From assembly GCF_004010155.1 (NCBI RefSeq), contig NZ_RRYH01000008.1:62001-126000 (forward strand): a stretch of DNA of 64,000 nt, written 5' to 3'. The stretch is from Solirhodobacter olei (GTDB lineage: Bacteria; Pseudomonadota; Alphaproteobacteria; Rhodobacterales; Rhodobacteraceae). A program made the translations under genes and the position numbers. Below the pieces are notes generated by a model that worked only from the letters and a program-made list of their open reading frames with translations, did not search any database and was not told the DNA's origin. Shown in pieces: positions 56,021 through 64,000 of this stretch (position 1 is the stretch's first letter; each line of letters begins with the position of its first letter).

Positions 56021-56476
56021 ATGCTCGACAGGCCCAACGACAACCTGCCCCGAGGCACGATCTGCATCGAGGACCTCGAGATCGGCATGACCCGCGCGCT
56101 GCAAAAGCGCCTCACCGACCGCGACATCGAACTCTTCGCCGAGATCTCGACCGACCATAACCCGGTCCATCTCGACGACGCCTACGCCCGCGACACGATC
56201 TTCGAGGGCCGCATCGCCCACGGCATGCTCACGGCGGGGCTGATCTCCGCCGTCATCGGCGAGCAGCTTCCCGGCCACGGCTCCGTCTACCTCGGCCAGA
56301 GCCTGACCTTTCTCGCCCCCGTCCGCCCCGGGGACCTGGTCCGCGCCGAAGTCGAGGTCCTCTCCATCGACCACGCCCGACGCCGGGTCGCCCTTGATTG
56401 TCGCTGCCTTGTGGGCGATACGGTCGTGCTGAAGGGCGAGGCGCTGGTGCGGGCGCCAAGCCGGAAATTCGACTGA
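56021..56476 (+). CDS. MaoC-like hotdog-fold dehydratase
   Basis: Enoyl-CoA hydratase-type protein of 151 aa. The hydratase motif with catalytic Asp and His is AEISTDHNPVHLDDAYA, followed by GRIAHGMLTAGLISAVIGEQ. The start ATG 56021 (MLDRPNDNLPRG) has CGGAGG at 56005. It likely hydrates short enoyl-CoAs; the pathway is unknown. 29 bp before ribF on the same strand, so probably cotranscribed. Confidence 0.9.
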   Translation: MLDRPNDNLPRGTICIEDLEIGMTRALQKRLTDRDIELFAEISTDHNPVHLDDAYARDTIFEGRIAHGMLTAGLISAVIGEQLPGHGSVYLGQSLTFLAPVRPGDLVRAEVEVLSIDHARRRVALDCRCLVGDTVVLKGEALVRAPSRKFD

Positions 56477-56505
56477 CGGCGGGCCCGCCCGCCCATGGCG
56501 GGACG

Positions 56506-57459
56506 ATGCGGATTCTGAAGTCTTGGCAAGGGGTTGACGGGCGCGGTCTGGAACAGGCCGATCGTGGCGCCTCCGTCGCCATGGGCAATTTCGACGGCGT
56601 CCACCTCGGCCACCAGGCGGTCATCGGGCTGGCGCGCGACCGGGCCCGCGCGCTCGGCGCCCCGCTCGGCGTCGTCACCTTCGAACCGCACCCGCGCGAA
56701 TTCTTCGCCCCCGCGGCGCCCCCGTTCCGGCTGATGAACGCCGAGGCGCGCGACCACCGGATGGAAAAGCTCGGCGTCGAACGGCTCTACGAGCTTCCCT
56801 TCACCGCGGACCTCGCCGCCATGTCGCCCCGCGCCTTTGCCGAGGACGTCCTCGCCCGCGGCCTCGGCATCTCGCATGTCGTCGTGGGCAGCGATTTCTG
56901 CTTCGGCAAGGGCCGCACGGGCACCGCGGCGGACCTCGCCGCCCTCGGGCAGGAGCTGGGCTTCACCACCACCATCGCCGAACTCGTCGGCGACGCGGGG
57001 GACGAGATCTCCTCCACCGCGATCCGCGAGGCCCTCTCCGCCGGCCGGCCCGGCGACGCGGCGCGGATGCTCGGCCACTGGCACCGCATCGAGGGCCCGG
57101 TGATCCATGGCGAGAAGCGCGGCCGCGACCTCGGCTACCCGACCGCCAACATGGACATCTCCGGCCTCCACCCGCCCCGCTTCGGGGTCTATGCGGTGAA
57201 GGTCGACGTGCTCTCCGGCCCGAACATCGGCACCTATGACGGCGCGGCCTCGCTCGGCATCCGCCCGATGTTCGGCGAGAACCTCCCGAACCTCGAAACC
57301 TTCCTGCTGGACTTCGCGGGCGACCTCTACGGCGCCGACCTCTCCGTCGCGCTGGTGGAGTTTCTCAGGCCCGAGCTGAAGTTCACCGGACTGCCCGAAC
57401 TCATCGCGCAGATGGAGGAAGACTGCACCCGCGCCCGCGAGATCCTCGCCGGGGTCTGA
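56506..57459 (+). CDS. ribF: Bifunctional riboflavin kinase / FAD synthetase
   Basis: Makes FMN and FAD from riboflavin, 317 aa. The FAD-synthetase nucleotidyl motif AMGNFDGVHLGHQAVIG is near residue 26, GVVTFEPHPREFF follows, and the C-terminal kinase domain has GEKRGRDLGYPTANMDI and FLLDFAGDLYG. The start ATG 56506 (MRILKSWQGVDG). Cytosolic. Downstream of the MaoC gene. Confidence 0.97.
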   Translation: MRILKSWQGVDGRGLEQADRGASVAMGNFDGVHLGHQAVIGLARDRARALGAPLGVVTFEPHPREFFAPAAPPFRLMNAEARDHRMEKLGVERLYELPFTADLAAMSPRAFAEDVLARGLGISHVVVGSDFCFGKGRTGTAADLAALGQELGFTTTIAELVGDAGDEISSTAIREALSAGRPGDAARMLGHWHRIEGPVIHGEKRGRDLGYPTANMDISGLHPPRFGVYAVKVDVLSGPNIGTYDGAASLGIRPMFGENLPNLETFLLDFAGDLYGADLSVALVEFLRPELKFTGLPELIAQMEEDCTRAREILAGV

Positions 57460-57516
57460 GGCCCGCTTGACGCCTGCCCTGGCCGCGAACAATATGGGAA
57501 CATCTTGGAGGTTCTC

Positions 57517-58098
57517 ATGTCCGACGCCCTCACCTTCGCCCCGCTGACGCCAGACCGCATTCCGGACTGGGAGGCGCTCTTCGGCCCCTCCGGCGCCTGC
57601 TACGGCTGCTGGTGCACGCATTACCGCCTCCGCTCCAAGATCCGCCAGGACATGCCGGACGCGGAGCGCCACGCCCTGATGGTCGCCCGCATCCGCTCCG
57701 GCCCGCCGCCGGGGCTTCTGGCCTATCGCGGCGCCTCGGCGATCGGCTGGATGCAGATCGGCCCGCGCGCCGACGTACCGGAATGGAACAACCCGCGCCG
57801 CGCCACCACGCCCCTGCCCGACGCCCCGGCCGACGATGCCTCGGTCTGGGCCATCTCCTGCTTCTTCTTCGCCCGCCCCGAGCGCGGCCGCGGCCTGAGC
57901 CACCCGATGCTCGCCGCCGGCATCGCCCACGCTCGCGCCTCCGGCGCCCGCCTGCTGGAGGCGGCACCGATGGACCAGGCCAGGCAATCGAAATCCATCG
58001 GCCTCTACGTCGGCTCCACCCGCGTCTTCGAAAAGGCCGGGTTTCGCGAGGTCGCCCGCCAGAAGCCGGGCCGCCCCCTGATGCGGCTGGAGCTTTAG
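57517..58098 (+). CDS. GNAT family N-acetyltransferase with CxGCWC motif
   Basis: Protein of 193 aa. A Cys/Trp cluster GACYGCWCTHYRLRSK near residues 28-43 is followed by a GNAT core (ISCFFFARPERGRGLSHPML, LLEAAPMDQARQSKSIGLYV, VFEKAGFREVAR). The cluster is typical of a group of uncharacterised acetyltransferases. ATG 57517 is preceded by TTGGAGG. Substrate unknown. Confidence 0.85.
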   Translation: MSDALTFAPLTPDRIPDWEALFGPSGACYGCWCTHYRLRSKIRQDMPDAERHALMVARIRSGPPPGLLAYRGASAIGWMQIGPRADVPEWNNPRRATTPLPDAPADDASVWAISCFFFARPERGRGLSHPMLAAGIAHARASGARLLEAAPMDQARQSKSIGLYVGSTRVFEKAGFREVARQKPGRPLMRLEL

Positions 58099-58135
58099 GC
58101 CGAGGAACGGAACGGCGCGCTGCCCCCGCCTTCGC

Positions 58136-58168
58136 CGCCCCCGGAATATTTGGACCAAGGTGAAAGAA
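58136..58168 (+). repeat. Intergenic repeat R2
   Basis: Reads CCCCCGGAATATTTGGACC then AAGGTGAAAGAAG, between the GNAT and YcgN-type genes. Confidence 0.65.
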
Positions 58169-58219
58169 GCACGCGGAGGGGCCTTTTCTTTCCCGCCCCG
58201 CCGCGCCACTTTGCCGGCC

Positions 58220-58687
58220 ATGAAAGACCCGATCCCCCGCGACCACCTGCGTCCCCGTTTCTGGGAAAAGCCGCTGACCTCCCTGACCCCCCGCGAATGG
58301 GAGGCCCTCTGCGACGGCTGCGGCAAATGCTGCCTGAACAAGCTCGAGGACGAGGAGACCGGCGAGGTCGCCTTCACCCGTCTCGCCTGCCGCCTGCTCG
58401 ACGGCGAAACCTGCCGCTGCTCCCAGTACGATATCCGCCGGCAGTTCGTGCCGGAATGCGTGTTCCTCACCCCGAAGACGATCAAGGACGTGGCCTACTG
58501 GCTGCCGAAGACCTGCGCCTACCGCCTGCGCTGGCGGGACGAGCCGCTGCCGGACTGGCATCCGCTGCTGACCGGCGATCCCGAAAGCGTCCATGCCGCA
58601 GGCGAGTCGGTGCGCGGCTGGACGGTGCCGGAATTCGAGGTGCCGGAAGAGGATTGGGAAGACTACGTGATCGAAGGGGAACCCTGA
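58220..58687 (+). CDS. YcgN family cysteine-cluster protein (UPF0260)
   Basis: Protein of 155 aa starting MKDPIPRDHLRPRFWEKPL. The conserved cluster CDGCGKCCLNKLED, CRLLDGETCRCSQYDIRRQF and VPECVFL presents eight or more cysteines, probably binding an iron-sulfur cluster or zinc. The family is widespread and uncharacterised. It ends directly before the threonine aldolase ATG, so the two are cotranscribed. Confidence 0.9.
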   Translation: MKDPIPRDHLRPRFWEKPLTSLTPREWEALCDGCGKCCLNKLEDEETGEVAFTRLACRLLDGETCRCSQYDIRRQFVPECVFLTPKTIKDVAYWLPKTCAYRLRWRDEPLPDWHPLLTGDPESVHAAGESVRGWTVPEFEVPEEDWEDYVIEGEP

Positions 58688-59740
58688 ATGTTTTTCATCT
58701 CCGACAATGCCTCGGCCGCCGCGCCCGAGGTCATGGCCGCGCTGGCCGCCGCCAATGACGGCCATGCCATGCCCTATGGCGCCGACGCGCTGACCGCGCA
58801 TGTGCGCAACCGCATCCGCACCCTCTTCGAGGCGCCGGAGGCGGCGGTCTACCTCGTCGCCACCGGCACCGGGGCGAATGCGCTGGCGCTCGGGCTGATG
58901 TGCCCGCCCTTCGCCACCGTCTTCTGCCATCACAAGGCCCATATCGCCGTCGACGAATGCGGCGCAGGCGAATTCTACACCGCCGGGGCGAAGCTGGTCC
59001 CCACCGGCGAGGCCGACGGCAAGATCTCGCCCGAGGCGCTCGCCCGCACCATCGCCGAGATCGCGCACCCGGACGTGCACCACCTGCGCCCGGGAATGCT
59101 GAGCCTGACGAACCTCACCGAGCAGGGCACCGTCTACACCCCGGCCGAGGTCGCGGCCCTGACCGACGTCGCAAAGGCGCGCGGCCTGCCCAGCCACATG
59201 GACGGCGCCCGCTTCGCCAACGCGCTGGTCGCCACCGGCGCCACCCCGGCAGAGATGACCTGGAAATCCGGCATCGACGTCCTGAGCTTCGGCGGCACCA
59301 AGAACGGGCTGATGGGGGCCGAGGCGGTGGTGATCTTCGATCCCGCCAAGGCGCTGGAGTTCGAGCTGCGGCGGATGCGCGGCGGCCATCTCTTCTCCAA
59401 GCACCGCTATCTCGCGGCGCAGATGGCGGCCTATCTGGAGGATGACCTCTGGCTCCGCCTCGCCCGGAACGCCAACGCGATGGGCCAGCGCCTCGCCGCC
59501 GCCATCGCGGCAGCCCCCGGTGGCAGGCTCGACCCGCAGCCGGCCGCGAACCTGATGTTCGCGGCCCTGCCCCGCGCGACCCACCGCAAGGTCCGCCAGG
59601 CCGGCGCGGCCTATTACATGATGAGCGACGACAGCCTGACCGAGGGCGCGGATGACACGCCCCTGACCGCCCGCTTCGTCGCCTCCTGGTCGACGACCGA
59701 GGCCGAGGTGGATCGCTTCGCCGAGCTGATCCGCGGCTGA
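58688..59740 (+). CDS. ltaE: Low-specificity threonine aldolase / beta-eliminating lyase
   Basis: PLP-dependent enzyme of 350 aa cleaving threonine or allo-threonine to glycine and acetaldehyde. FFISDNASAAAPEVMAAL at the N-terminus, CHHKAHIAVDECGAGEF, HMDGARFANALVATG and the PLP lysine in LSFGGTKNGLMGAEAVVIF. It supplies glycine, a one-carbon source matching the folate operon at 3707-7608 in theme. Starts at the base after the YcgN-type stop. Confidence 0.93.
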   Translation: MFFISDNASAAAPEVMAALAAANDGHAMPYGADALTAHVRNRIRTLFEAPEAAVYLVATGTGANALALGLMCPPFATVFCHHKAHIAVDECGAGEFYTAGAKLVPTGEADGKISPEALARTIAEIAHPDVHHLRPGMLSLTNLTEQGTVYTPAEVAALTDVAKARGLPSHMDGARFANALVATGATPAEMTWKSGIDVLSFGGTKNGLMGAEAVVIFDPAKALEFELRRMRGGHLFSKHRYLAAQMAAYLEDDLWLRLARNANAMGQRLAAAIAAAPGGRLDPQPAANLMFAALPRATHRKVRQAGAAYYMMSDDSLTEGADDTPLTARFVASWSTTEAEVDRFAELIRG

Positions 59741-59763
59741 TCGCGGGCCGGGTCCGGCGCGGA

Positions 59764-60540
59764 TCAGGCGGTCAGGAACCGCCCGATCTCGCCCGCGACC
59801 TCTGCTACATGGGTGACGGGCAGCATGTGGCCCGCCCCAGCCACCACGGCCCGGCGCGCCTGCGGCAGCCGCGCCGCCAGCGCCGCCGCGATGGCCGGAA
59901 CGATCGCGGGCGAGGCTCCACCCTCGATCAGCAGCACCGGGCAGGCGAGGCCCTCCAGCCGCCCGGGCGCCAGCAGCCCGCCGCAATCCTCCATCAGCGC
60001 CGGGTTGGCCGCCGGGATCAGGTGGATACGCTCCGCAATATAACGGCGCTGGCGCTCGGGCAGGCGCGCCCAGTCCTCTCCCGTCCCCCAGTCTGCGGTG
60101 AAAAGCGCCGCCGCGCGCTCAGCCTCGCCCGCTGCAATGGCTTGGGCGAAATCGGTGTGCGCGGTCAGATGCGGGGCGACCTCGGGCGAACCCGCCGCCC
60201 GGGCGGCGGCGAAAAGCGTGGGCTCGATCAGCACCAGCCGGCGCACGCGGCCCGGATGGTTCAGCGCCAGCCGCAGCGCCACCACCGCACCGAAGGAATG
60301 GCCGATCACGTCGACCCGATCCCCCGGCAGCGCCTGGAGCGCGATCGCTTCCGAGCTTTCCGTCGGATCGGTCCCCGCCACCCAGTCCGGCGCCGTGCCG
60401 TGGCCGATCAGGTCGCAGCAGGTCAGCGTGACGCTCTCCGCCAGCGCGGCGCCGATCCCCGCCCATTCCCCGGCATGAGCCAGCGAGCAATGAAGCGCCA
60501 GCGCATTCAGCGGCCCATGGCCGTAATGACGCGTGCTCAC
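59764..60540 (-). CDS. Alpha/beta hydrolase
   Basis: Enzyme of 258 aa. GTG start at 60540 (reading VSTRHYGHGP) overlaps the stop of the isomerase gene. Nucleophile elbow VIGHSFGAVVALRLAL with Ser, an oxyanion segment LIGHGTAPDW, and the final His in GAGHMLPVTHVAE. The substrate is not evident. Coupling with the DsbA-fold isomerase suggests an aromatic or glutathione-linked degradation step; that is inference. Confidence 0.88.
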   Translation of the reverse strand: MSTRHYGHGPLNALALHCSLAHAGEWAGIGAALAESVTLTCCDLIGHGTAPDWVAGTDPTESSEAIALQALPGDRVDVIGHSFGAVVALRLALNHPGRVRRLVLIEPTLFAAARAAGSPEVAPHLTAHTDFAQAIAAGEAERAAALFTADWGTGEDWARLPERQRRYIAERIHLIPAANPALMEDCGGLLAPGRLEGLACPVLLIEGGASPAIVPAIAAALAARLPQARRAVVAGAGHMLPVTHVAEVAGEIGRFLTA

Positions 60541-61133
60541 AGCTTGCCGGCCAGGTGCAGGTCCAGGTCCTCCAGCCGGTCCTGACCCCAGAACCGCTCT
60601 TCGCCCACGATGTAGAAGGGCGCGCCGAAGACGCCGCGGTTCACCGCCTCCTCCAGGTTCTTCACATAGGTCTCCGCCCCCAGGAGAAGGCCCGACGACG
60701 CCAGCCCCGGATCGAAGCCCGCGCGCGAAAGCACGTCGCGGATCACCTCGTCCTCGGCCACGTCGCGCTCCTCCGCCCAGCAGGCCCGGGTGAACCCATG
60801 CACCAGCGCGCCCATGTCGCCGCCGCCAGTCTCCTGCGCCGCGATGATCGCATAGGAGGAGGGCGCCGAGTTCGTCGGGAAGAACGCAGGCTTGAGGTTG
60901 ATCTCCATCCCCAGCTTCGCCGCCTGGCGCCGCAGCTCCTGCAGCCGGTATTCCTGCCGGCTCTGGTGGCGGTCCTTCGGCGGCGTACCACCGGTGCGCG
61001 AAAACAGCGCCGAGATGTCTACCGGCTTGTAGCGCACAGAGGCGCCGTGGCGGGCCGCGATCTCCTCCAGCCGCTCGCCCGCAAGGTAGGTATAGGGCGA
61101 GATGGTGGAGAAAAAGTAATCGATTTGCTTCAT
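60537..61133 (-). CDS. 2-hydroxychromene-2-carboxylate isomerase-like DsbA-fold protein
   Basis: Glutathione-dependent isomerase family (kappa-GST/DsbA fold), 198 aa. The N-terminal motif DYFFSTISPYTYLAGERL carries the catalytic Ser; later KPAFFPTNSAPSS and GVFGAPFYIVGEERFWGQDR. Such enzymes act in naphthalene-type degradation but many homologues have other roles; no aromatic degradation genes are nearby. First gene of a two-gene unit with the hydrolase, divergent from prs. Confidence 0.88.
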   Translation of the reverse strand: MKQIDYFFSTISPYTYLAGERLEEIAARHGASVRYKPVDISALFSRTGGTPPKDRHQSRQEYRLQELRRQAAKLGMEINLKPAFFPTNSAPSSYAIIAAQETGGGDMGALVHGFTRACWAEERDVAEDEVIRDVLSRAGFDPGLASSGLLLGAETYVKNLEEAVNRGVFGAPFYIVGEERFWGQDRLEDLDLHLAGKL

Positions 61134-61166
61134 TTGCGCGCGCGCTCCACTGCCTCTGTTTGCAAG

Positions 61167-61194
61167 ACCGTAGCCCGGTGCTAAGCGGTGTCAA
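61167..61194 (-). promoter_or_regulatory. Candidate promoter for isomerase-hydrolase pair
   Basis: Minus-strand TTGACA (61189-61194), 16 bp, TACGGT (61167-61172). The -35 is consensus, the -10 weak. Confidence 0.4.
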
Positions 61195-61235
61195 CGTTAC
61201 GAATCCGTCATGCGACCTCTGCCAAGGACCCCGAT

Positions 61236-62255
61236 ATGGCTGCCATGAGCGAACCGAAGCTGATCTCCGGAAACGCGAACAAACCCCTTGCCCAGGCGAT
61301 CGCGCGCCGGATGTCGATGCACCGCGGCATGTCCGTCGACCTCGTCGACGCACGGGTCGAGCGTTTCAACGACCAGGAGATCTTCGTCGAAGTCTTCGAG
61401 AACGTCCGCGGCGAGGACATGTTCATCATCCAGTCGACCTCGAACCCGGCGAACGACAACCTTATGGAACTCCTGATCATGACCGATGCGCTGCGCCGCT
61501 CCTCGGCCTCGCGCATCACCGCCGTGATCCCCTATTTCGGCTACGCACGGCAGGACCGCCGCACCAAGGCGCGCACGCCGATCTCCTCCAAGCTGGTGGC
61601 GAACCTCATCACCCAGGCCGGGATCGAGCGGGTGCTGACCCTCGACCTGCACGCCGCCCAGATCCAGGGCTTCTTCGACATCCCGGTCGACAACCTCTAC
61701 GCCGCCCCGGTCTTCGCGCTGGATATCGAACACCACTTCAAGGGCCAGCTTCAGGGTGTCACCGTGGTCTCGCCGGATGTCGGCGGCGTCGGCCGGGCGC
61801 GCGAGCTCGCCCAGCGGATCGGCTGCGGCCTCGCCATCGTCGACAAGCGCCGCGTGCGCCCCGGCGAAGTGGCCGAGATGACGGTGATCGGCGACGTGCA
61901 GGGCCAGACCTGCATCATCGTCGACGACATCTGCGACACCGCCGGCACTCTGGTGAAGGCGGCGGACCTGCTGATCAGCACCGGCGCGAAGGAGGTCCAC
62001 GCCTATATCACCCACGGCGTCCTCTCCGGCCCGGCGGTGGAACGGGTGACCAATTCCAAGCTGAAGAGCCTGGTGATCACCGACTCGATCGGCCAGCCCG
62101 AGCCGGTGAAGCGCGCGCCCAACATCCGCATCGTGCCGACCGCGCCGATGTTCGCCCAGGCGATCCTGAACATCTGGAACGGCACCTCCGTCTCCTCGCT
62201 CTTCGAGGTCGACACGCTGGTTCCGATCTACGAGGGCATGTACTCCCGCCAGTAA
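61236..62255 (+). CDS. prs: Ribose-phosphate pyrophosphokinase
   Basis: Makes PRPP from ribose 5-phosphate and ATP, 339 aa. [34 protein letters not shown], the [19 protein letters not shown] flexible loop region, [20 protein letters not shown] and the PRPP motif [13 protein letters not shown] are all present. ATG 61236 or 61245 could be the start; the first has AAGGA at better spacing. Cytosolic, transcribed alone. Confidence 0.97.
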   Translation: MAAMSEPKLISGNANKPLAQAIARRMSMHRGMSVDLVDARVERFNDQEIFVEVFENVRGEDMFIIQSTSNPANDNLMELLIMTDALRRSSASRITAVIPYFGYARQDRRTKARTPISSKLVANLITQAGIERVLTLDLHAAQIQGFFDIPVDNLYAAPVFALDIEHHFKGQLQGVTVVSPDVGGVGRARELAQRIGCGLAIVDKRRVRPGEVAEMTVIGDVQGQTCIIVDDICDTAGTLVKAADLLISTGAKEVHAYITHGVLSGPAVERVTNSKLKSLVITDSIGQPEPVKRAPNIRIVPTAPMFAQAILNIWNGTSVSSLFEVDTLVPIYEGMYSRQ

Positions 62256-62338
62256 CCGGCCCGGACGTGCCGAAGCCGCAGGAACCGGGTCGTGACAGCG
62301 GCGCAGCGGGGCTAGATTGGGGGCAAAGGAGCCCCCAG

Positions 62339-63226
62339 ATGCCCGAAGACATGACCGCCGGACGCCCCGGCCCCGCCAATATCGGCACCGATACCGACAG
62401 CCCCGCCTACCACTACCGCGTCATCGGCCGCGCGCTGGAAGAGATCGACGCCGGCGGCGCCCAGCTTTCGCTGGACGAGCTGGCCTCCCGCATGGGCATG
62501 AGCCCGGCGCATTTCCAGCGCGTCTTCAGCCGCTGGGTCGGCGTCTCGCCTAAGCGCTACCAGCAATACCTGACGCTGGACCTCGCCCGCCGGATGCTGG
62601 CCGAGCGTCACACGGTGCTCGAGACCGCGCTGGAGGCCGGCCTCTCCGGCACCGGCCGCCTGCACGACCTGTTTCTCCGCTGGGAGGCGATGAGCCCCGG
62701 CGATTACGCCCGCGGCGGCGCGGGGCTGACGATCTTCTGGGGCTGGTTCGAAAGCCCCTTCGGCCCGGCGCTGGTAATGGGAACGGAGAAGGGCATCTGC
62801 GGCATTGGCTTCGCGGCGGAGACCGGGGCCGAGGCGGCGATGGCCGACCTCCTCGCCCGCTGGCCCCGCGCCGATTTCGTCGAGGATCCCACCCGCCTCG
62901 CCCCCTGGGCGCTCGCCGCCTTCGGCGCGGACGCGGCCGATCCGGTGCCGCTCTACCTCATCGGCGCGCCGTTCCAGATCAAGGTCTGGGAGGCGCTGCT
63001 GCGGGTTCCCACCGGCCATGTGACCACCTATACCGACATCGCCCGCGCCGTCGGCCACCCGACCGCGCAGCGCGCCGTGGGCACCGCCGTGGGCCGCAAC
63101 CCGATCAGCTTCCTGATCCCCTGCCACCGCGCGCTCAGAACCACGGGCGCCCTCGGCGGCTACCACTGGGGCCTGCCCGTCAAGCGCGCGATCCTGGCCT
63201 GGGAGGCGGCCCGCGCCGGCCTCTGA
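62339..63226 (+). CDS. Ada-like protein: AraC-type HTH plus O6-methylguanine-DNA methyltransferase
   Basis: Protein of 295 aa, start ATG 62339 behind AGGAG. An AraC-type helix-turn-helix domain covers about 20-110 (LDELASRMGMSPAHFQRVFS, ALEAGLSGTGRLHDLFLR). An alkyltransferase domain follows (FQIKVWEALLRVPTGHVTTY, VGRNPISFLIPCHRALR) with the acceptor Cys in PCHR. The N-terminal zinc methylphosphotriester domain of E. coli Ada is missing, so it should repair O6-alkylguanine but not sense DNA methylphosphotriesters. Whether it also regulates transcription is unknown. Confidence 0.92.
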   Translation: MPEDMTAGRPGPANIGTDTDSPAYHYRVIGRALEEIDAGGAQLSLDELASRMGMSPAHFQRVFSRWVGVSPKRYQQYLTLDLARRMLAERHTVLETALEAGLSGTGRLHDLFLRWEAMSPGDYARGGAGLTIFWGWFESPFGPALVMGTEKGICGIGFAAETGAEAAMADLLARWPRADFVEDPTRLAPWALAAFGADAADPVPLYLIGAPFQIKVWEALLRVPTGHVTTYTDIARAVGHPTAQRAVGTAVGRNPISFLIPCHRALRTTGALGGYHWGLPVKRAILAWEAARAGL

Positions 63227-63281
63227 CGCCGCGGCGCCGCGAGACGTGAACACACCACGCGCCGCCCGGCCCCGGCACGGT

Positions 63282-63311
63282 CTGGCAGGGCTGCCCCCAC
63301 TCCGGTATAAC
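63282..63311 (+). promoter_or_regulatory. Candidate promoter for OmpA lipoprotein gene
   Basis: CTGGCA (63282-63287), 18 bp, TATAAC (63306-63311), about 50 bp before the ATG. Confidence 0.4.
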
Positions 63312-63360
63312 GCCCGAAAGCCCCGGAAGGGGGCGATCGAGACGAGCGGAGCTGCACCTG

Positions 63361-64000
63361 ATGAAATCTGCCTTCCTCCTGGCCGCCGCGGGGGCGCTCG
63401 CCCTCTCCGGCTGCATGTCGAACAACGGCGCCTACAACCCGAACGCCAATGCCGAGACCGGCGCAATGGCGGGCGCGGTCGTGGGCGGGCTCGCGGGCGC
63501 CCTTTCGGGCGGGCACAGCAAGCTCGGCAACGCCGCGCTCGGCGCGGTGGCGGGCGGGGTGGTGGGCGCCATCGCCGGTGGCACGCTCGACCATCAGGCG
63601 CGCGAGCTGCGCTCCTCCCTCGGCAGCAACGCCACCGTGCAGAACACCGGCAGCGAGCTGGTGGTGACCCTGCCCGAGGACATCCTCTTCGCGACCGACA
63701 GCACGGCGGTCCGCCCGGGCCTGCAGCGCGAGCTGGGCAAGCTGGCCCAGAACCTGAACAACAACCCCGACAGCAAGATCACCATCGTCGGCCATACCGA
63801 CAACACCGGCCCGGCCGCGCACAACCAGACCCTCTCCTTCCGCCGCGCCCAGGCGGTCGAGGGCATCCTGATGGACGACGGCGTCCGCCCCGACCGGCTG
63901 CTGGCCTATGGCAAGGGCGAAAGCGACCCCGTCGCGACCAATCTGACGGCCGCGGGCCGGGCCCAGAACCGCCGGGTGGAGATCCACATCCACCCGCTGA
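63361..64000 (+). CDS. OmpA-family lipoprotein with glycine zipper, 3' end at window edge
   Basis: The frame from ATG 63361 stays open to the last base (213 codons, then one base), so the stop lies just outside. Lipobox LSGC gives acylated Cys18. A Gly/Ala-rich zipper (AGAVVGGLAGALSGG, GAVAGGVVGAIAGG) covers about 35-75. The OmpA peptidoglycan-binding domain begins near 100 (LPEDILFATDSTAVRPGLQ, VGHTDNTGPAAHNQTLSFRR, GRAQNRRVEIHI). It is a probable outer-membrane anchor to peptidoglycan, similar to YiaD. The OmpA domain is essentially complete. Confidence 0.93.
   Translation, partial: MKSAFLLAAAGALALSGCMSNNGAYNPNANAETGAMAGAVVGGLAGALSGGHSKLGNAALGAVAGGVVGAIAGGTLDHQARELRSSLGSNATVQNTGSELVVTLPEDILFATDSTAVRPGLQRELGKLAQNLNNNPDSKITIVGHTDNTGPAAHNQTLSFRRAQAVEGILMDDGVRPDRLLAYGKGESDPVATNLTAAGRAQNRRVEIHIHPL

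Noticed and set aside
60537..61133. Naphthalene degradation locus
   Set aside because: Only the isomerase-like gene and a generic hydrolase are present; no ring-hydroxylating or ring-cleavage genes are nearby.

Overview
The window is a GC-rich chromosomal segment of an alphaproteobacterium. The gene content and order point to the Rhodobacteraceae: the fhs / chorismate mutase / folD pair operon, ybgC-tolQRAB-pal-cpoB-tilS-ftsH, short-form proS next to lolC-lolD, an hda-type gene beside ppk, a group II-looking rpoH, and groESL behind a CIRCE element. No IS element, prophage, integrase, CRISPR array, tRNA or rRNA was found. It reads as core chromosome, with about 58 protein genes, densely packed and with many 4-bp stop/start overlaps.

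Layout. 1-3606: the 3' part of priA, a PdeM-like phosphoesterase and a membrane LytTR regulator that overlap tail to tail. 3707-7608 (minus): a one-carbon folate operon, fhs > chorismate mutase > a divergent FolD paralogue > canonical folD. 7788-9190: a MOSC protein and trans-aconitate methyltransferase. 9581-18697 (minus): ybgC, the complete Tol-Pal system, tilS and ftsH. 18755-22212: an unknown protein, a D-2-hydroxyacid dehydrogenase, a Tat-exported SH3 protein and a CDF metal exporter. 22351-27263 (minus): an M3 peptidase and coaBC-dut-moeB. 27342-29338: divergent rpoH and a glutathione transferase fused to a TRASH-like zinc module. 29343-32813 (minus): proS, lolC, lolD. 33123-38769 (plus): an AI-2E-type permease, HdaA, polyphosphate kinase and Ppx/GppA. 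39212-42370: a DjlA-like co-chaperone, GNAT and VOC proteins, and NhaA. 42396-45497 (minus): a MotA/ExbB-like plus MotB/OmpA-like pair with very long coiled coils. 45581-49205: ChaC, a DUF2125 protein, tyrC and hisC. 49336-52358 (minus): rpsD and groES-groEL. 52694-64000: a GumN protein, Mn pyrophosphatase with a HAD protein, a MaoC dehydratase, ribF, GNAT, a YcgN-type protein, threonine aldolase, an alpha/beta hydrolase, a DsbA-fold isomerase, prs, an Ada-like alkyltransferase and an OmpA lipoprotein cut by the window end.

How it fits together. Envelope stability (Tol-Pal, Lol, OmpA proteins, the motor-like pair), proteostasis (rpoH, FtsH, GroESL, DjlA-like) and one-carbon/aromatic metabolism dominate. 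The most unusual things are not new operons. They are: (i) a FolD paralogue that has lost the catalytic Lys of the cyclohydrolase site; (ii) a motor-like pair whose MotB-like subunit has about 445 consecutive proline-free residues; (iii) a GST with a C-terminal C-X20-C-X3-C module; and (iv) two families of short intergenic repeats at seven loci each. One repeat family carries a hairpin whose stem changes by compensating substitutions between copies.
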